16,600 nucleotides of DNA, from the NCBI GenBank assembly GCA_016256075.1, contig SDVU01000250.1:1-16600 (forward strand), given 5' to 3'. The position numbers were made by a program, and so were the translations under genes. Positions 1-8,789 of the stretch are shown one piece after another (position 1 is the stretch's first letter; every line of letters begins with the position of its first letter). A model generated the notes under the pieces. That model was not told the origin of the DNA. It did not search any database and saw only the letters and a program-made list of their open reading frames with translations. Origin of the DNA: Dictyocoela muelleri. Lineage: Eukaryota; Microsporidia.

Positions 1-1301
1 TTGATGTTTATTTTGCATAATTTAATTGATTTTTAAATATATTGTGGGGGTTATAATTAAGCGAAAATCAAAAAAAAATTATAATTTAGATTTGGGCAAA
101 ATATTCCTTGCAATATTTAATTTAGGCACCGAAATGTGTAATAATGTCACTATTGAATGTAAAACATGCTTGTTGAAAAGATAAACACTCAATTGATTCA
201 TATTTGGTAATTATTCATAGCAGATTTTTTTATATATTCATAATAGTAGAGGCGCTTCTACGAAATTAAAAATTTTTTAACAAATATAAATTTACTAAAA
301 ATTTTTATTGTTTAAAAAAAAAATCCCAAATTTTGTATAAAAGTAAATTTTATAAAAGGGCATAGAAAATATTAATTAAATGTGTCTAGAAATTTTTATT
401 AAAAATGATGTTGTTAAAAAATTTATAAGACAATAAAAGGATTTCAATACAATAAAATTTAGTAATCAGTGTCGTAATAATAATAATTTAAAATGAATCA
501 AAAAACTATTTAAAATATACATTAATGCTAATATTGTAAAAAAAATCATGCACGTCTAATCAAATTTTGTTTTCCTTTAATAAACCAGCTATTATTATTT
601 TATGTTAAGTTTATGGGTCTATTGGAAATTTTGATTATCTACAAAAGGAGAGATAACTTAAATTAAATCTAATATATATATATATATATATATTTCTAAA
701 AAAAAATAAAAATAGATAATGGGAACACAAATATAAGATATTTGCTAATATTGTGGCGATAATATTAAGTTAAGAAAAATGAAACTCCTAATTGATAATA
801 AAAATTTTTTAACTCTGCGTCAAGTCATGATTTATACCTGGTATTCAATTGTTTATAGGAATTGTATAAAATACTTCAAAAAAATTGTTTTTAGGAATTT
901 GTTAATAATCATAAAGCTACAACCTTACTTTAAGTATTTGTAAAAATATAAATAATATAATAATAATTACAGATAGATATCACACCTACCACCGACTGTC
1001 TTTTATTTTGGATCTAATAAATAAATGTTTCAAATAAGCAAGGGTTTGTAGATATAAAGTAAAAAAAAACAATCTTATATCGAATTTATAGTCTCATCGC
1101 AAGGCAAAATACCCAATCCGATGTGTTATTAAAAAAAGCCTATTAAACTTATTATCTGAATCTTATTCTAAAAATATTTTATAAAAAAAATCTAATAAAC
1201 ATCCAAAGCCTTAAAAAAATTTTATCGATTATATTTTTTTAATAAAAATTTTAAAAATAAATTTTTATAACCTTTTAAAATTATTAAATTGATAATTTTT
1301 T
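1..1301. other. A+T-rich DNA, no gene seen
   Basis: I see no reading frame of useful length or family resemblance on either strand. Homopolymer A and T runs dominate. The only discrete feature is a short AT dinucleotide microsatellite at 672-693. The stretch ends at the left terminus of Merlin D. It could hold decayed transposon sequence too old to recognise by reading. Confidence 0.6.
672..693. repeat. (AT)11 microsatellite
   Basis: Eleven uninterrupted AT dinucleotides. This is expected by chance and slippage in DNA of this composition, and no function is implied. Confidence 0.9.
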
Positions 1302-2406
1302 AGATCTGGACGTTTTTTTTCCCTTCTAAAAAATAAATTTAAAAAAAAAATAAAAACAATAATTAAAAAATATTATATGAATTTTATTCATATTGTAAAT
1401 TTATTTATGAGATTTTAAATTTGTTGTAATAAATGCAAAAAAAAACATAAATTTAATTACTCAAAATCTTACTAAAATCTTTTTTACATGAGTTGTTTTC
1501 ACAATTACCTTCTCTCAGGTTTAATTTCAACGAATTATAAAAATTACTAATATGGATTATAAACCTCCTAAGAGTTTATTCCACAGACTCTCTGTATTCT
1601 GTGTATGAACTCCAGTCACTGGATTAACAAAGTTATAAAAGTGGTTAATCGTATCATGAGATTAAAAATTAAACATATTCTTATATTATATCCTCACCAT
1701 TCATCCGACCATATTATAGAACCCTCTCTAAATACATTGTCTATAATTTCTAACAAAGACCTGCATATTTAATTACGAACTAGTTCTACATAATACTTTG
1801 CGGATGTCACTGATGTATCAGCAATTCCAGAGACCTATCTATTTTTAGCACTATATCTTTCCATGTGATATTTACGTACCAGACCATATAATCGTCTTTT
1901 TGACACACTATATTATCTCCAAATACTTTTTAATCGTTTATTTTATAATACAAATTAGCCTTTTCTCTTAATTTAGCATAGACCTCACTAATTGTATCTT
2001 TAGAAAGATATAGTCTTCACGACTTGATTTTTGTATCCACCTTTAAACCAACTATATAAACTCAAAAATGATTTTTTCAATCCTACAATAAAATAATAAA
2101 AAAAACTATGTTTTTATAATATCACTAAACTTCTGATATGCCTACATTTTGAAAAATTACATTTGAATGCGTATCGTCTTTGTTACGCTTAAATTTACCT
2201 AAATAAACATTCTATAGCGGGTTTTACAGTAGAGGTATAATCGAAGTACACATTTGTATTTCAAGAAAATAATAATTCTACGATTATCAAAAATAATTAT
2301 TTAAAAACTCTAAATTAATTTCAATAATAAGGGTACATTTTTTTGAATACAAATAAATAAAAGAGACGTTTTTTAATTTCTTAAGACGAAAAAACTGTCC
2401 AGATCC
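1302..2406 (-). mobile_element. Merlin-type DNA transposon D (about 1.1 kb)
   Basis: The ends form terminal inverted repeats. The left end reads AGATCTGGACGTTTTTT and the reverse complement of the right end reads GGATCTGGACAGTTTTTT. The unit is about 1105 bp, the usual size for a one-gene Merlin element, and it contains a Merlin-like transposase pseudogene on the minus strand. Merlin elements normally make 8-9 bp target duplications. Here both flanks are T-rich (aatttttt on the left, gttttttt on the right), so a duplication is possible but cannot be shown. The exact ends are uncertain by a base or two. Confidence 0.8.
1557..2345 (-). pseudogene. Merlin D transposase, broken
   Basis: This is a remnant of an IS1595/Merlin-type DDE transposase, which would cut and paste its own element. 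Read on the minus strand, the order is a zinc-ribbon half near 2170 (K-C-N-F-S-K-C), a middle region with a D-D pair near 1900, then S-D-E-W followed by a stop with the second catalytic Asp at 1703-1705. The C-terminal catalytic block reads NFVNPVTGVHTQNTESLW, with the third acidic residue (Glu) at 1590-1592, and terminates at 1557. The V-H-T-x-x-x-E-S context is typical of Merlin and ISXO2-like transposases. The frame changes several times and holds several stops, so no full product is possible. The N-terminal limit is approximate. It resembles Merlin C more than Merlin A or B. Confidence 0.8.
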
Positions 2407-2418
2407 GTTTTTTTTTTA

Positions 2419-2503
2419 CAAATTTGCAATACCTACTAACTTATAAGATGCTAATTCCAAATTTTGTATAAGCGCCAAAGCTGTATAATTCCGATCTGTT
2501 ATT
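2419..2503 (-). pseudogene. Possible piggyBac-like transposase scrap
   Basis: A single open stretch on the minus strand reads ITDRNYTALALIQNL, then continues to a Y-K-L-V-G segment. This resembles the piggyBac (DDE_Tnp_1_7) region in which a T-D-N-Y-Y-T-S motif with a catalytic Asp is followed by a hydrophobic helix and a V-G-T-x-R-K-N segment. Only about 28 codons match and I cannot follow the family before or after. Merlin D begins a few bases downstream on this strand and may have split it. It could be a chance resemblance. Confidence 0.3.
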
Positions 2504-2979
2504 AATAGTTATCTAGCAAAATATATCATAGCACCTTATGTTTAATACTATATGTTCTTATTAAATGAAAAAATTTTCAAGGTTATTTTCTGCATTGATA
2601 CTCTTTTTTCAAAAGCTATATACTTATGTTTTTATTGTTTAATTCTCTCTTTCTGTAGTTATTGATGTGTTTTTCTGGTTCACTCACATTTACTAAAGTT
2701 ATAACACAATTTTCCAAGGTTATAGAAATATTTTTTGGAACATATAGACACGTTTTATTAATTTTACAAATAAACTACTAAAATAATACCCATGAATAAA
2801 AGACATTATTTATTGTCGGTACTAAAACGATAACATCGGATTTTTATTTAGGATAAAATATTTGAGAGTAACGTTATTAAAAAAATTTAATTTTCTCCTT
2901 TGGAAATAATTAGTATAAAGGGTATACCGACAGATCTTAAGGTTATTTATTTATAAATTACATGCTGATAACATCAATG
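2504..2979. other. Unassigned intergenic DNA
   Basis: No reading frame of useful length. On the minus strand around 2640-2700 there is a short open stretch rich in charged residues, which might extend the adjacent piggyBac-like scrap. I could not tie it to any family. Confidence 0.4.
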
Positions 2980-3500
2980 GCTGTTAACCTGAAGAGTTTT
3001 CTCAAACCTTGGTCTTTAGACCTTTGGTTCTCGGTCTCCAAATAACACGTCTCTAATAAGTTACCACGAGACTCAGCTGTATTTGCGTTTCCGTTTTACT
3101 AATGACTCAGCAGGATACAGTTAATCTTAGACTTTTTCATGATTTTTTTATTTATCCCAACTTTTTGTCGAGAAGCGTGCCGTACTCATACCACACTTAA
3201 AAGAGATATTTATGCTATATAATCATATTAGACAGGGTTATTAAGCTACACCACACAAGATCAGTAGTATTTCGCAACTATATTCCTATAGTTATCGACC
3301 GCTTAACGTCCTTCTTAATTATTTATTAAACAGTTACGTAATAGGAATTAAGCCACGATATTTAAATTATACATTCACACGTGTAAACCACCGAGCTATA
3401 CGACCCAAGATTTTTGAGTTATATGTATTGTTTATACTACTATTCCTGTTAAATATTTGAATGCTTGTGCTAAAACACAGAAAAACTCCCGCATCTGCGT
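2980..3500. other. G+C-richer island of unknown origin
   Basis: Base composition rises to about 30-43% G+C in 60-base steps, against about 10-25% in most of the window. Poly-A and poly-T runs nearly disappear. All six frames are interrupted by stops. A compact hairpin lies at 3006-3028. I tried matching it to rRNA, tRNA, transposases and common host proteins without success. The composition suggests a formerly constrained or foreign sequence, such as a decayed gene or RNA. Confidence 0.5.
3006..3028. repeat. Inverted repeat, hairpin-forming
   Basis: GGTCT at 3011-3015 pairs with AGACC at 3018-3022 over a 2-base loop. The outer ACC (3006-3008) and GGT (3026-3028) pair around it. No T-run follows directly, so this is not a bacterial-type terminator. 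Its role is unknown. Confidence 0.55.
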
Positions 3501-3505
3501 AAATT

Positions 3506-3538
3506 TAGTTATAAACTTAGCAAATTTTGTTATAACTA
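3506..3538. repeat. 9-bp inverted repeat at edge of G+C island
   Basis: TAGTTATAA at 3506-3514 is the reverse complement of TTATAACTA at 3530-3538. It lies where base composition drops back to the local A+T-rich level. It may be an element end or chance. Confidence 0.4.
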
Positions 3539-3714
3539 GAGCAACAAAATGAAAAAAAATCCATATTGATCTATAATCCATATTTATATGATTTTAAAAT
3601 AATCACACATAATCTATAATAATCGCACATGTATTTATAATAACTCCGTTTTTATTTTTAGAAGTTTTATGTGTATTGATAATGAAACTTTTATTAAAAA
3701 GAAGTTAAAATGTT

Positions 3715-3935
3715 TAATTCATTATTAAATAAAAATTTTTTTTATATTTATAACAAATCTCAATAGGTATAAATAAAACGGAAAAAAAGTTTTTATCTTA
3801 GATTCTAATAAATTAATATTTATGTAAAAGTTAAAAATTAGGTAAAAAAGGATTTTACTTTAAAAATGGGCTTTTCAAAAAAATGCACGCGAATTCTTTC
3901 GAATTAAATTTGAGGTATTTTTCTGAACAAATTTC
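3715..3935 (+). repeat. Dispersed repeat XY, copy 1
   Basis: The Y part (about 3715-3865) is a direct repeat of about 5430-5582. A shared core runs from GATTCTAATAAAT to GGATTTTACTTT, at about 75-80% identity by eye. Behind it (about 3866-3935) lies the X part, in inverted orientation relative to the X part at 5365-5430. Both contain CAGAAAA, CCTCAAA and TTAAT-CGAAA blocks when read on the same strand. An inverted X at one end of Y suggests terminal inverted repeats of a small non-autonomous element. No coding capacity is visible. Confidence 0.6.
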
Positions 3936-5364
3936 AACACTTTTATAAAAATATTAAAAGATTAAAATTTTAAAATTTATGAAAATTATAAAATTTTTTT
4001 TATAAATATAAATATTGATAATTCTAACCAATACTATGAAAAATCCGATTTCATTCTAAAAATGGTATTGAAAACTTATGTGCTTAAAACTCTCTTAAAT
4101 CTTTTAAGGTTCTTTTTTCTCCAGATTTTAAATTATTCAGTATTAAAGTATTACCTCTGTCTCCCTATTCAAAAATTACTATAATCTTTCCTAGTTCAAA
4201 GTCTTTTTATACTAATTTAGAATTTAAATGGCAGTGATATGCTTTGCACGTGTTTGTTGTGGTGGGTATTAAATCATTATTCTATAATTAACTGACCAAA
4301 ATTTAATTTTTTTAATATTTTGGCAGTGTTAATAATAAATTTTCTGTTAAAAAATTCATAAATCCAAATATGTCATCATTCTTCACTTTTTTTCTTCAAT
4401 TTAATAAACTCTTGTTTAGCAAAAATATATAGGAACATAGGATAATATTATTAAATACTTTATATATTTTTTAAAATCATTGTCTTATTCATATTTGATT
4501 ATAAAATAAAATTTTTATAATTTTCATATGATTATTTGGCTAAAATGAAAATAACGTCGAATAATTTAGTGTTAAGAAAAGATTTTTGTATCGCATTGTA
4601 TTGTTAGTTCAAAATATAATATAAAATATTTTAATTATTGTATATTTTTTTCTAGATTATTTATCTATCTAAATACTCCTATTTTTTTATATTTTGTATC
4701 ATAACATAACATAACATAATATAAATATTTTACTAAAATAAAACATGTATAATGTAAGCTGACAATATTAGCGAGGCGCGGTGTAAAATATCGCATCTAT
4801 TATTTAAACTTAAGAACTAGACAATATTTTGTAATTTTATTTGTATAAAACATCAAATTTTCATCATTTAATCTGATATATTTAAATTTTGCAGAATAAG
4901 CCTTTTATCAAACGTATATTTGAATATGTCCAAGATTTTATTATAATCATTTGTGGGCGGGAAAGTTTTTAATTTTTGCCTTCTAACGAAATAATCACAG
5001 ATATGATAAAATTTAACTATATTTTAAAATTTTTTATTCGTCAGTGTCTATAGTAGATGCAAATGGGGCTTGCTCAAAAGAATCATTGTATATAAACTTC
5101 TTCTTTTAATCTAGAATTAATCATTATATTTAATATTTTTATGTTTTCATTTTCGTGCCAATGAGTAATCTCTAATAATACACTTTCATTATATTCATCG
5201 GTTAGAATTCAACCGAAAAATCATACTTGTTACATTGCCACGTCATAAATTACCATTTATTTCTAGAATCATATATAAAATTTTATATATATTTTTAAAA
5301 ATCTTTTTCACGTATTGAATTGTTTTATCGGTTCCATAAAGTACATAAAAAAAATGGGGTGTAT
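3936..5364. other. A+T-rich DNA, no gene recognised
   Basis: No family-level match. There is a short tandem run of the pentamer ATAAC at 4700-4719, and brief G+C-rich spots near 4770 and 4955. On the minus strand an open stretch of about 40 codons covers roughly 5080-5205 (segment EITHWHENENIKILN), which I do not recognise. It may be a worn transposon fragment. Confidence 0.5.
4700..4719. repeat. Short ATAAC tandem repeat
   Basis: Nearly four consecutive copies of the pentamer ATAAC, the last one imperfect. It is a simple-sequence repeat with no inferred function. Confidence 0.85.
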
Positions 5365-5582
5365 TTTTCAGAAAATTCCTCAAACTTAATCCGAAAAAAT
5401 GCCCAAAGGCATTTTTTCAGATTTGGTTTTATTTAACTATTTAAAAGAAATTGTTTTTGATATCAATAAGCAATCTCGACAAGTATGATCAAAACGACAA
5501 AATTGTTTTTTTTTTCATAGATTCTAATAAATGAATATTTAAGTAAACGTTAAAATAAGGTAACAAAGGATTTTACTTTTAA
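5365..5582 (+). repeat. Dispersed repeat XY, copy 2
   Basis: The X part (5365-5430) precedes the Y part (about 5430-5582). X contains a strong hairpin: CGAAAAAATGCC at 5388-5399 faces GGCATTTTTTCAG over a 4-base loop. The Y part matches about 3715-3865 directly. In copy 1 the X part instead follows Y and is inverted. Together the copies suggest an element with X at both ends, each copy having lost one end. Confidence 0.6.
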
Positions 5583-6075
5583 AAAAATTTTACAATTATC
5601 TAAGATAAATTTTATGTTTAGATTTATGAAACCTTATAAAGGATGATAAAGCAAGAGAATTTGAATCTTTTTTTTGTGTATCATATTTTTTTATTCTTAA
5701 ATACATATTTTTTTTTACAAAAAAAAACGAATCGAAATATGTATTATATATTTTACAAATAAAAAACAGTTAAAATCTATTATATGGTCTTAGGGAAAAT
5801 TTATATTTTGTATTATAAAATGCCTCGATTAAATAGAAGACTAACGACTAATATCAATTATAGGCCGAGGTAAAATTATAAAGTCCGTGGGGAAAAAATA
5901 TATAAATAAAAAAAAGAACATAACATATTATAATTCTAAAACATATAATTTAAAAATCTATTTAGGGTATTTTTACATCTATTTTATTTATATACAAATT
6001 CATCAGTTTATTATTTTCTAGACACATAGTAATCGCTATATCACATTTATTTTATGTATAATCTCTTTTTTTTTA
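5583..6075. other. A+T-rich DNA, no gene recognised
   Basis: Long A and T runs and frequent stops in all frames. It runs up to the left target duplication of Merlin A. I see nothing else in it. Confidence 0.6.
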
Positions 6076-6084
6076 TTGCATCTT
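6076..6084. repeat. Left target-site duplication of Merlin A
   Basis: The 9-mer ttgcatctt is repeated exactly at 7157-7165 and abuts the first base (GG) of the element. Confidence 0.9.
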
Positions 6085-6251
6085 GGTTGATGTGCGAATA
6101 TTAAGGCAAAAATGGGCGTGGACTTTTTTTTTAAAAAAAACCTTCTTGACACACATGCGTGAGGCCATCAATTTGTGGTAGAAACACATAATATAATAAT
6201 CAATGAAATAATAGCAAAAGGTTGCATTTTTTGTTCTTCTAAATTAACATA

Positions 6252-6984
6252 ATGGTCCAAAAAGATTTTTCAGATGAGATGTACATGGAAGCCATGTAGT
6301 AAAATATATTATCTGTTTGCATCGTCACTTTTTACTAACAATTTTGAAGCGAACTGTTAAATATTACTTATACTCAAATACTGGCTTTTGGGATCTAATA
6401 TAATGGAGTTGGCGAAATGGTTAGAAATATCGTGATATTTAATTTACCGTATTTTTAAAAAAAATCCAAAAAACGAATATAATTGATAAATATTATCAGC
6501 AAGTTGCATCAATATGAGGGGATGGTATTATTGTTGAGGTTGACGAATCCAAGTTTGGAAAATGGAACTATGAGAGAGGGCATGTCGTTGATGGAATTTA
6601 AATACTGGGAGCTGTTGAAAGAACGAGTTCGAAAAAAAAAATTCTCAAAAAATGTTCACATCGAAACTCATAGACTCTTATTTTATTCTTAAGACAACAC
6701 TTTAATCCCGAACTACCATTTTTCCCGATGGTTGACGAGGCTATAGATCTTTAGAACATCATTTTTCCGGTCGCTTAACAGTGAATCATAGTGTGGAAAT
6801 TGTTAATCAATTAAACGGCGTTCATATAAACACCATTGAAAGTTGTTGGTCAGGTATAAAGAAAGGAATTTCTTTTAGAAATAGAACAAGGAAATTAGTA
6901 TCTTTATATCTGCTTAGGTTCATGTTAAATAGAAATAAAAAAGAAAAAGCATTCGATGTTTTTATTAAATTAAAATTTGATTAA
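6252..6984 (+). pseudogene. Merlin A transposase, broken
   Basis: This is a DDE transposase of the IS1595/ISXO2-like (Merlin) family. The first catalytic block reads VEVDESKFGKWNYERGH, with Asp at 6542-6544 and the family's D-E-S-K-F-G-K-x-x-Y-x-R-G-H signature. The second block is P-D-G-stop-R-G-Y, Asp at 6727-6729. The third is VHINTIESCWSGIKKG, Glu at 6838-6840, and it ends at 6984. Stops at 6599-6601 and 6733-6735, and a frame change between the first and second blocks, break the gene. The N-terminal zinc ribbon is only faintly visible near 6270-6300. The start at ATG 6252 is a guess, because the N-terminal part is worn. The last 68 codons are intact. The first block is the closest of the four copies to the bacterial-like consensus. 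Confidence 0.88.
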
Positions 6985-7080
6985 TTTTAAAAAGTTATTT
7001 GATATTTTATATAATTAATTAATTTTAAAAAGAGTATTTGATATTTTAATTAATTAATTAATTTTAAAAAGAGCATTTTT
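6983..7080 (+). repeat. 38-39 bp tandem repeat, about 2.6 copies, in Merlin A
   Basis: The phrase AATTTTAAAAAG recurs at 6983, 7021 and 7060. The first two are followed by nearly the same TATTTGATATTTT segment. The repeat lies just after the transposase stop, between it and the right terminal inverted repeat. It may be slippage, or subterminal repeats of the kind some transposases bind. Confidence 0.75.
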
Positions 7081-7156
7081 TATATGTTTCCTAAGGGTTC
7101 TTTTTTTCAAAAAAAATGTACAACTTTATTTTTGCCTTAATATACGCACAAGCTCC

Positions 7157-7165
7157 TTGCATCTT
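7157..7165. repeat. Right target-site duplication of Merlin A
   Basis: Exact copy of the 9-mer at 6076-6084, immediately after the terminal CC of the element. Confidence 0.9.
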
Positions 7166-7719
7166 ATCTAAGTGAAACATAAGATAAACTTTGTACCAGA
7201 AGTTATTGTTATTTGAAACTCTCTAATTTTTTTCATAGTTTGCTATTTTATTTAATGGGCAATTTTTAGTACAAAATATATTTTTTTTTCGCTCGGAACG
7301 TATATATTTATTCTTCGGAGCGTATAATAGATTTACACCTATAAACAAACATACGCTTTATTAAACTCATTATTATTAAAATTTTATTTATACGAACTTT
7401 TTAATAAAAATTCGTTATGAGTCTATTAATAATTTTATTTTAATGAATTAAAGATTTTTTATTTAGAATTTCATTTTATTTTTATTTAAATATAAATTAA
7501 TTAATCAAAAAAATGAAATAAAAAATCTATAAAAAGAAATCTCTTTAATATGCGCCATATGACATAAGATAATTTAATATTGATCAAATCAAGCAACATT
7601 ATACACGTTTTGTTCTGTACTTATTGCTGTTATTGTAAAAGCAAAGTTACCAAAAATATTCATACATATCACACAAAAAAAATATCAACAGAAAAAACCT
7701 AAACAAAATAGTTAAAAAA
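7166..7719. other. A+T-rich DNA with several inverted repeats
   Basis: No coding region is recognised. A 12-base direct repeat, TCGGAnCGTATA, lies at 7293-7304 and 7315-7326. AGCGTAT at 7319-7325 faces ATACGCT at 7351-7357. AGATTTTTTATTT at 7452-7464 faces its exact reverse complement at 7516-7528. Since a hAT coding remnant follows, this may be that element's 5' region, but I see no CAGGG-type hAT end. Confidence 0.45.
7452..7528. repeat. 13-bp perfect inverted repeat
   Basis: AGATTTTTTATTT (7452-7464) and AAATAAAAAATCT (7516-7528) are exact reverse complements, 51 bases apart. The low complexity makes chance plausible. Confidence 0.6.
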
Positions 7720-7986
7720 ATTTAATCTCCAATCGCTGCCGAACTTATTGTAAGTTTATATTTAAATTCAAATATACCTTTCTACAAATGAGAAATAATT
7801 CTATAAAAAATATGTAAAAAACAAGTGACGATTTATTTGCGAAATTACATTAAACAAATTTTTTCTTCCGAACATTATAAAAATCACATGATTACTTTGA
7901 AAAATAATTTTTTCGATGAGTTTATATTTAATTATTGATGAAACATAGTTCAACTAAACGAAATTTATAATATTTTGCATATCTAA
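7720..7986 (+). pseudogene. hAT transposase remnant, 5' part
   Basis: Plus-strand stretches resemble the segment before and at the first catalytic Asp of hAT transposases. One frame reads D-D-L-F-A-K-L-H from 7827, then F-R-T-L, K-S-H and D-Y-F-E-K near 7880-7904. A shifted frame gives LIIDET, Asp at 7937-7939. hAT proteins commonly show a K-S-H-x-x-Y-F region followed by the I-D-E-T/S-T-D motif. The match stops at the 5' LTR of the Ty3/gypsy fossil. The rest of a hAT protein in the same orientation resumes just after the 3' LTR, so the two parts probably belong to one gene split by that insertion. The frame shift and stops show it was long dead. The N-terminal limit is approximate. Confidence 0.55.
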
Positions 7987-8336
7987 TGACTATCCTTGAC
8001 ATTCAAATAAATAGTATAAAATTTAAATTTCATTGATATTAATTATCCTTCATAAAAATAAAAAAAATTTATTTAATTAATCAAAAAACTCCTTAAATGA
8101 AAACTAGTCTAAATTTAATTAATCACATAAATGCTTATAAGAAAATACAAAAAAATAATTATTTTTCAAAGAAGATGTACTCAGAAAAGTTGAGGCATGA
8201 TATAACTACTGTTCTCGCAAAACTGTAAGCAAAATAAAACGAGTGGATTAGAGGCATGCACCTCAATTATAACAATAAAAACCATACTTAAATTTTTTTT
8301 ATTTATGAAGTATTCCCTTCCCTGGAGAAAATTTCA
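7987..8336 (+). repeat. 5' LTR of the Ty3/gypsy fossil
   Basis: About 350 bases, beginning TGACTATCC and ending in CA. It aligns along its length with 14124-14471. Shared blocks include GACATTCAA, CTCCTTAAAT, TTAATCACA, AGATGTACT, GATATAAC and GGCATGCACC. The left edge may lie some tens of bases further upstream, since weak similarity to the other LTR continues there. Confidence 0.82.
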
Positions 8337-8789
8337 TGTTTAATTCGACTAGCACAGCATTAGCTGTAGTCTTTGATAATTTAAAAAATAAATGTTGACT
8401 AATAGAATTATTAAGAAATTTTAGAAGAACCTGAATATCGAATACGTAATAGATGGCACTGATATAAAAATGAATCTTCTACTAAAATTCCTTAATAATT
8501 ATGAAAAAGATATTTTTAAATCCGAAGAATCTTTTCAGATACCATAAAATCTGCAAATTAGACTTCAGAGACATCTTATTTGTTTTAAAATCTCTATTAA
8601 AGGCGAAATCAGAAGTTAACACATATAGAATAGATTGGTTTAAAAGCATATTTTGTTCTCTACTTGTAATAAATTTCCTTTAACAATATTTACCGCGTAT
8701 TTTCATATTGTCGAATTTTAAAAATTCAAGATCTTAAATATTTATAATTACTGCTCAAATTAATACTAAATTTTTTTAATGATTCTATT

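Larger units (their letters stand above)
6085..7156 (+). mobile_element. Merlin-type DNA transposon A with 9-bp TSD
   Basis: The 1072-bp element is bounded by inverted ends. The left end begins GGTTGATGTGCGAATATT and the reverse complement of the right end begins GGAGCTTGTGCGTATATT. Over the first 29 bases 24 match, and looser similarity continues through an A/T tract to about 55 bases. The 9-base sequence ttgcatctt occurs immediately outside both ends, at 6076-6084 and 7157-7165, as a perfect target duplication. This size fits Merlin elements, known to duplicate 8-9 bp. It contains one transposase pseudogene and a 3' tandem repeat. Confidence 0.92.

Noticed and set aside
3370-3410. Minus-strand tRNA-like D-arm (TAGCTCGGTGGTTTACACG) after GGGTCGTA
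   Set aside because: No pairing acceptor 3' strand, no anticodon stem and no GGTTCRA T-loop follow at the right spacing.
2980-3500. Degenerate small-subunit rRNA
   Set aside because: Words such as AACTCAAA and GGCTTAATT on the minus strand recall the conserved rRNA segment around the G-A-C-G-G-A-A-G site. The intervening and flanking sequence does not align.
4225-4330. Two TGGCAGTG words (4229 and 4321) as element ends
   Set aside because: They are in direct, not inverted, orientation about 90 bases apart. Similarity does not extend beyond 8 bases.
5055-5075. GGGGCTTGCTC at 5064 as another Merlin B-type terminus
   Set aside because: No matching inverted partner within about 1.5 kb on either side and no transposase remnant with Merlin motifs nearby.
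5388-5416. Helitron 3' end at the X-module hairpin
   Set aside because: No CTRR terminus a few bases after the stem and no Rep/helicase remnant nearby.
8501-8683. Plus-strand 60-codon open frame as a small host gene
   Set aside because: It lies inside the LTR fossil, between 5' LTR and protease region. A separate gene is not supported.
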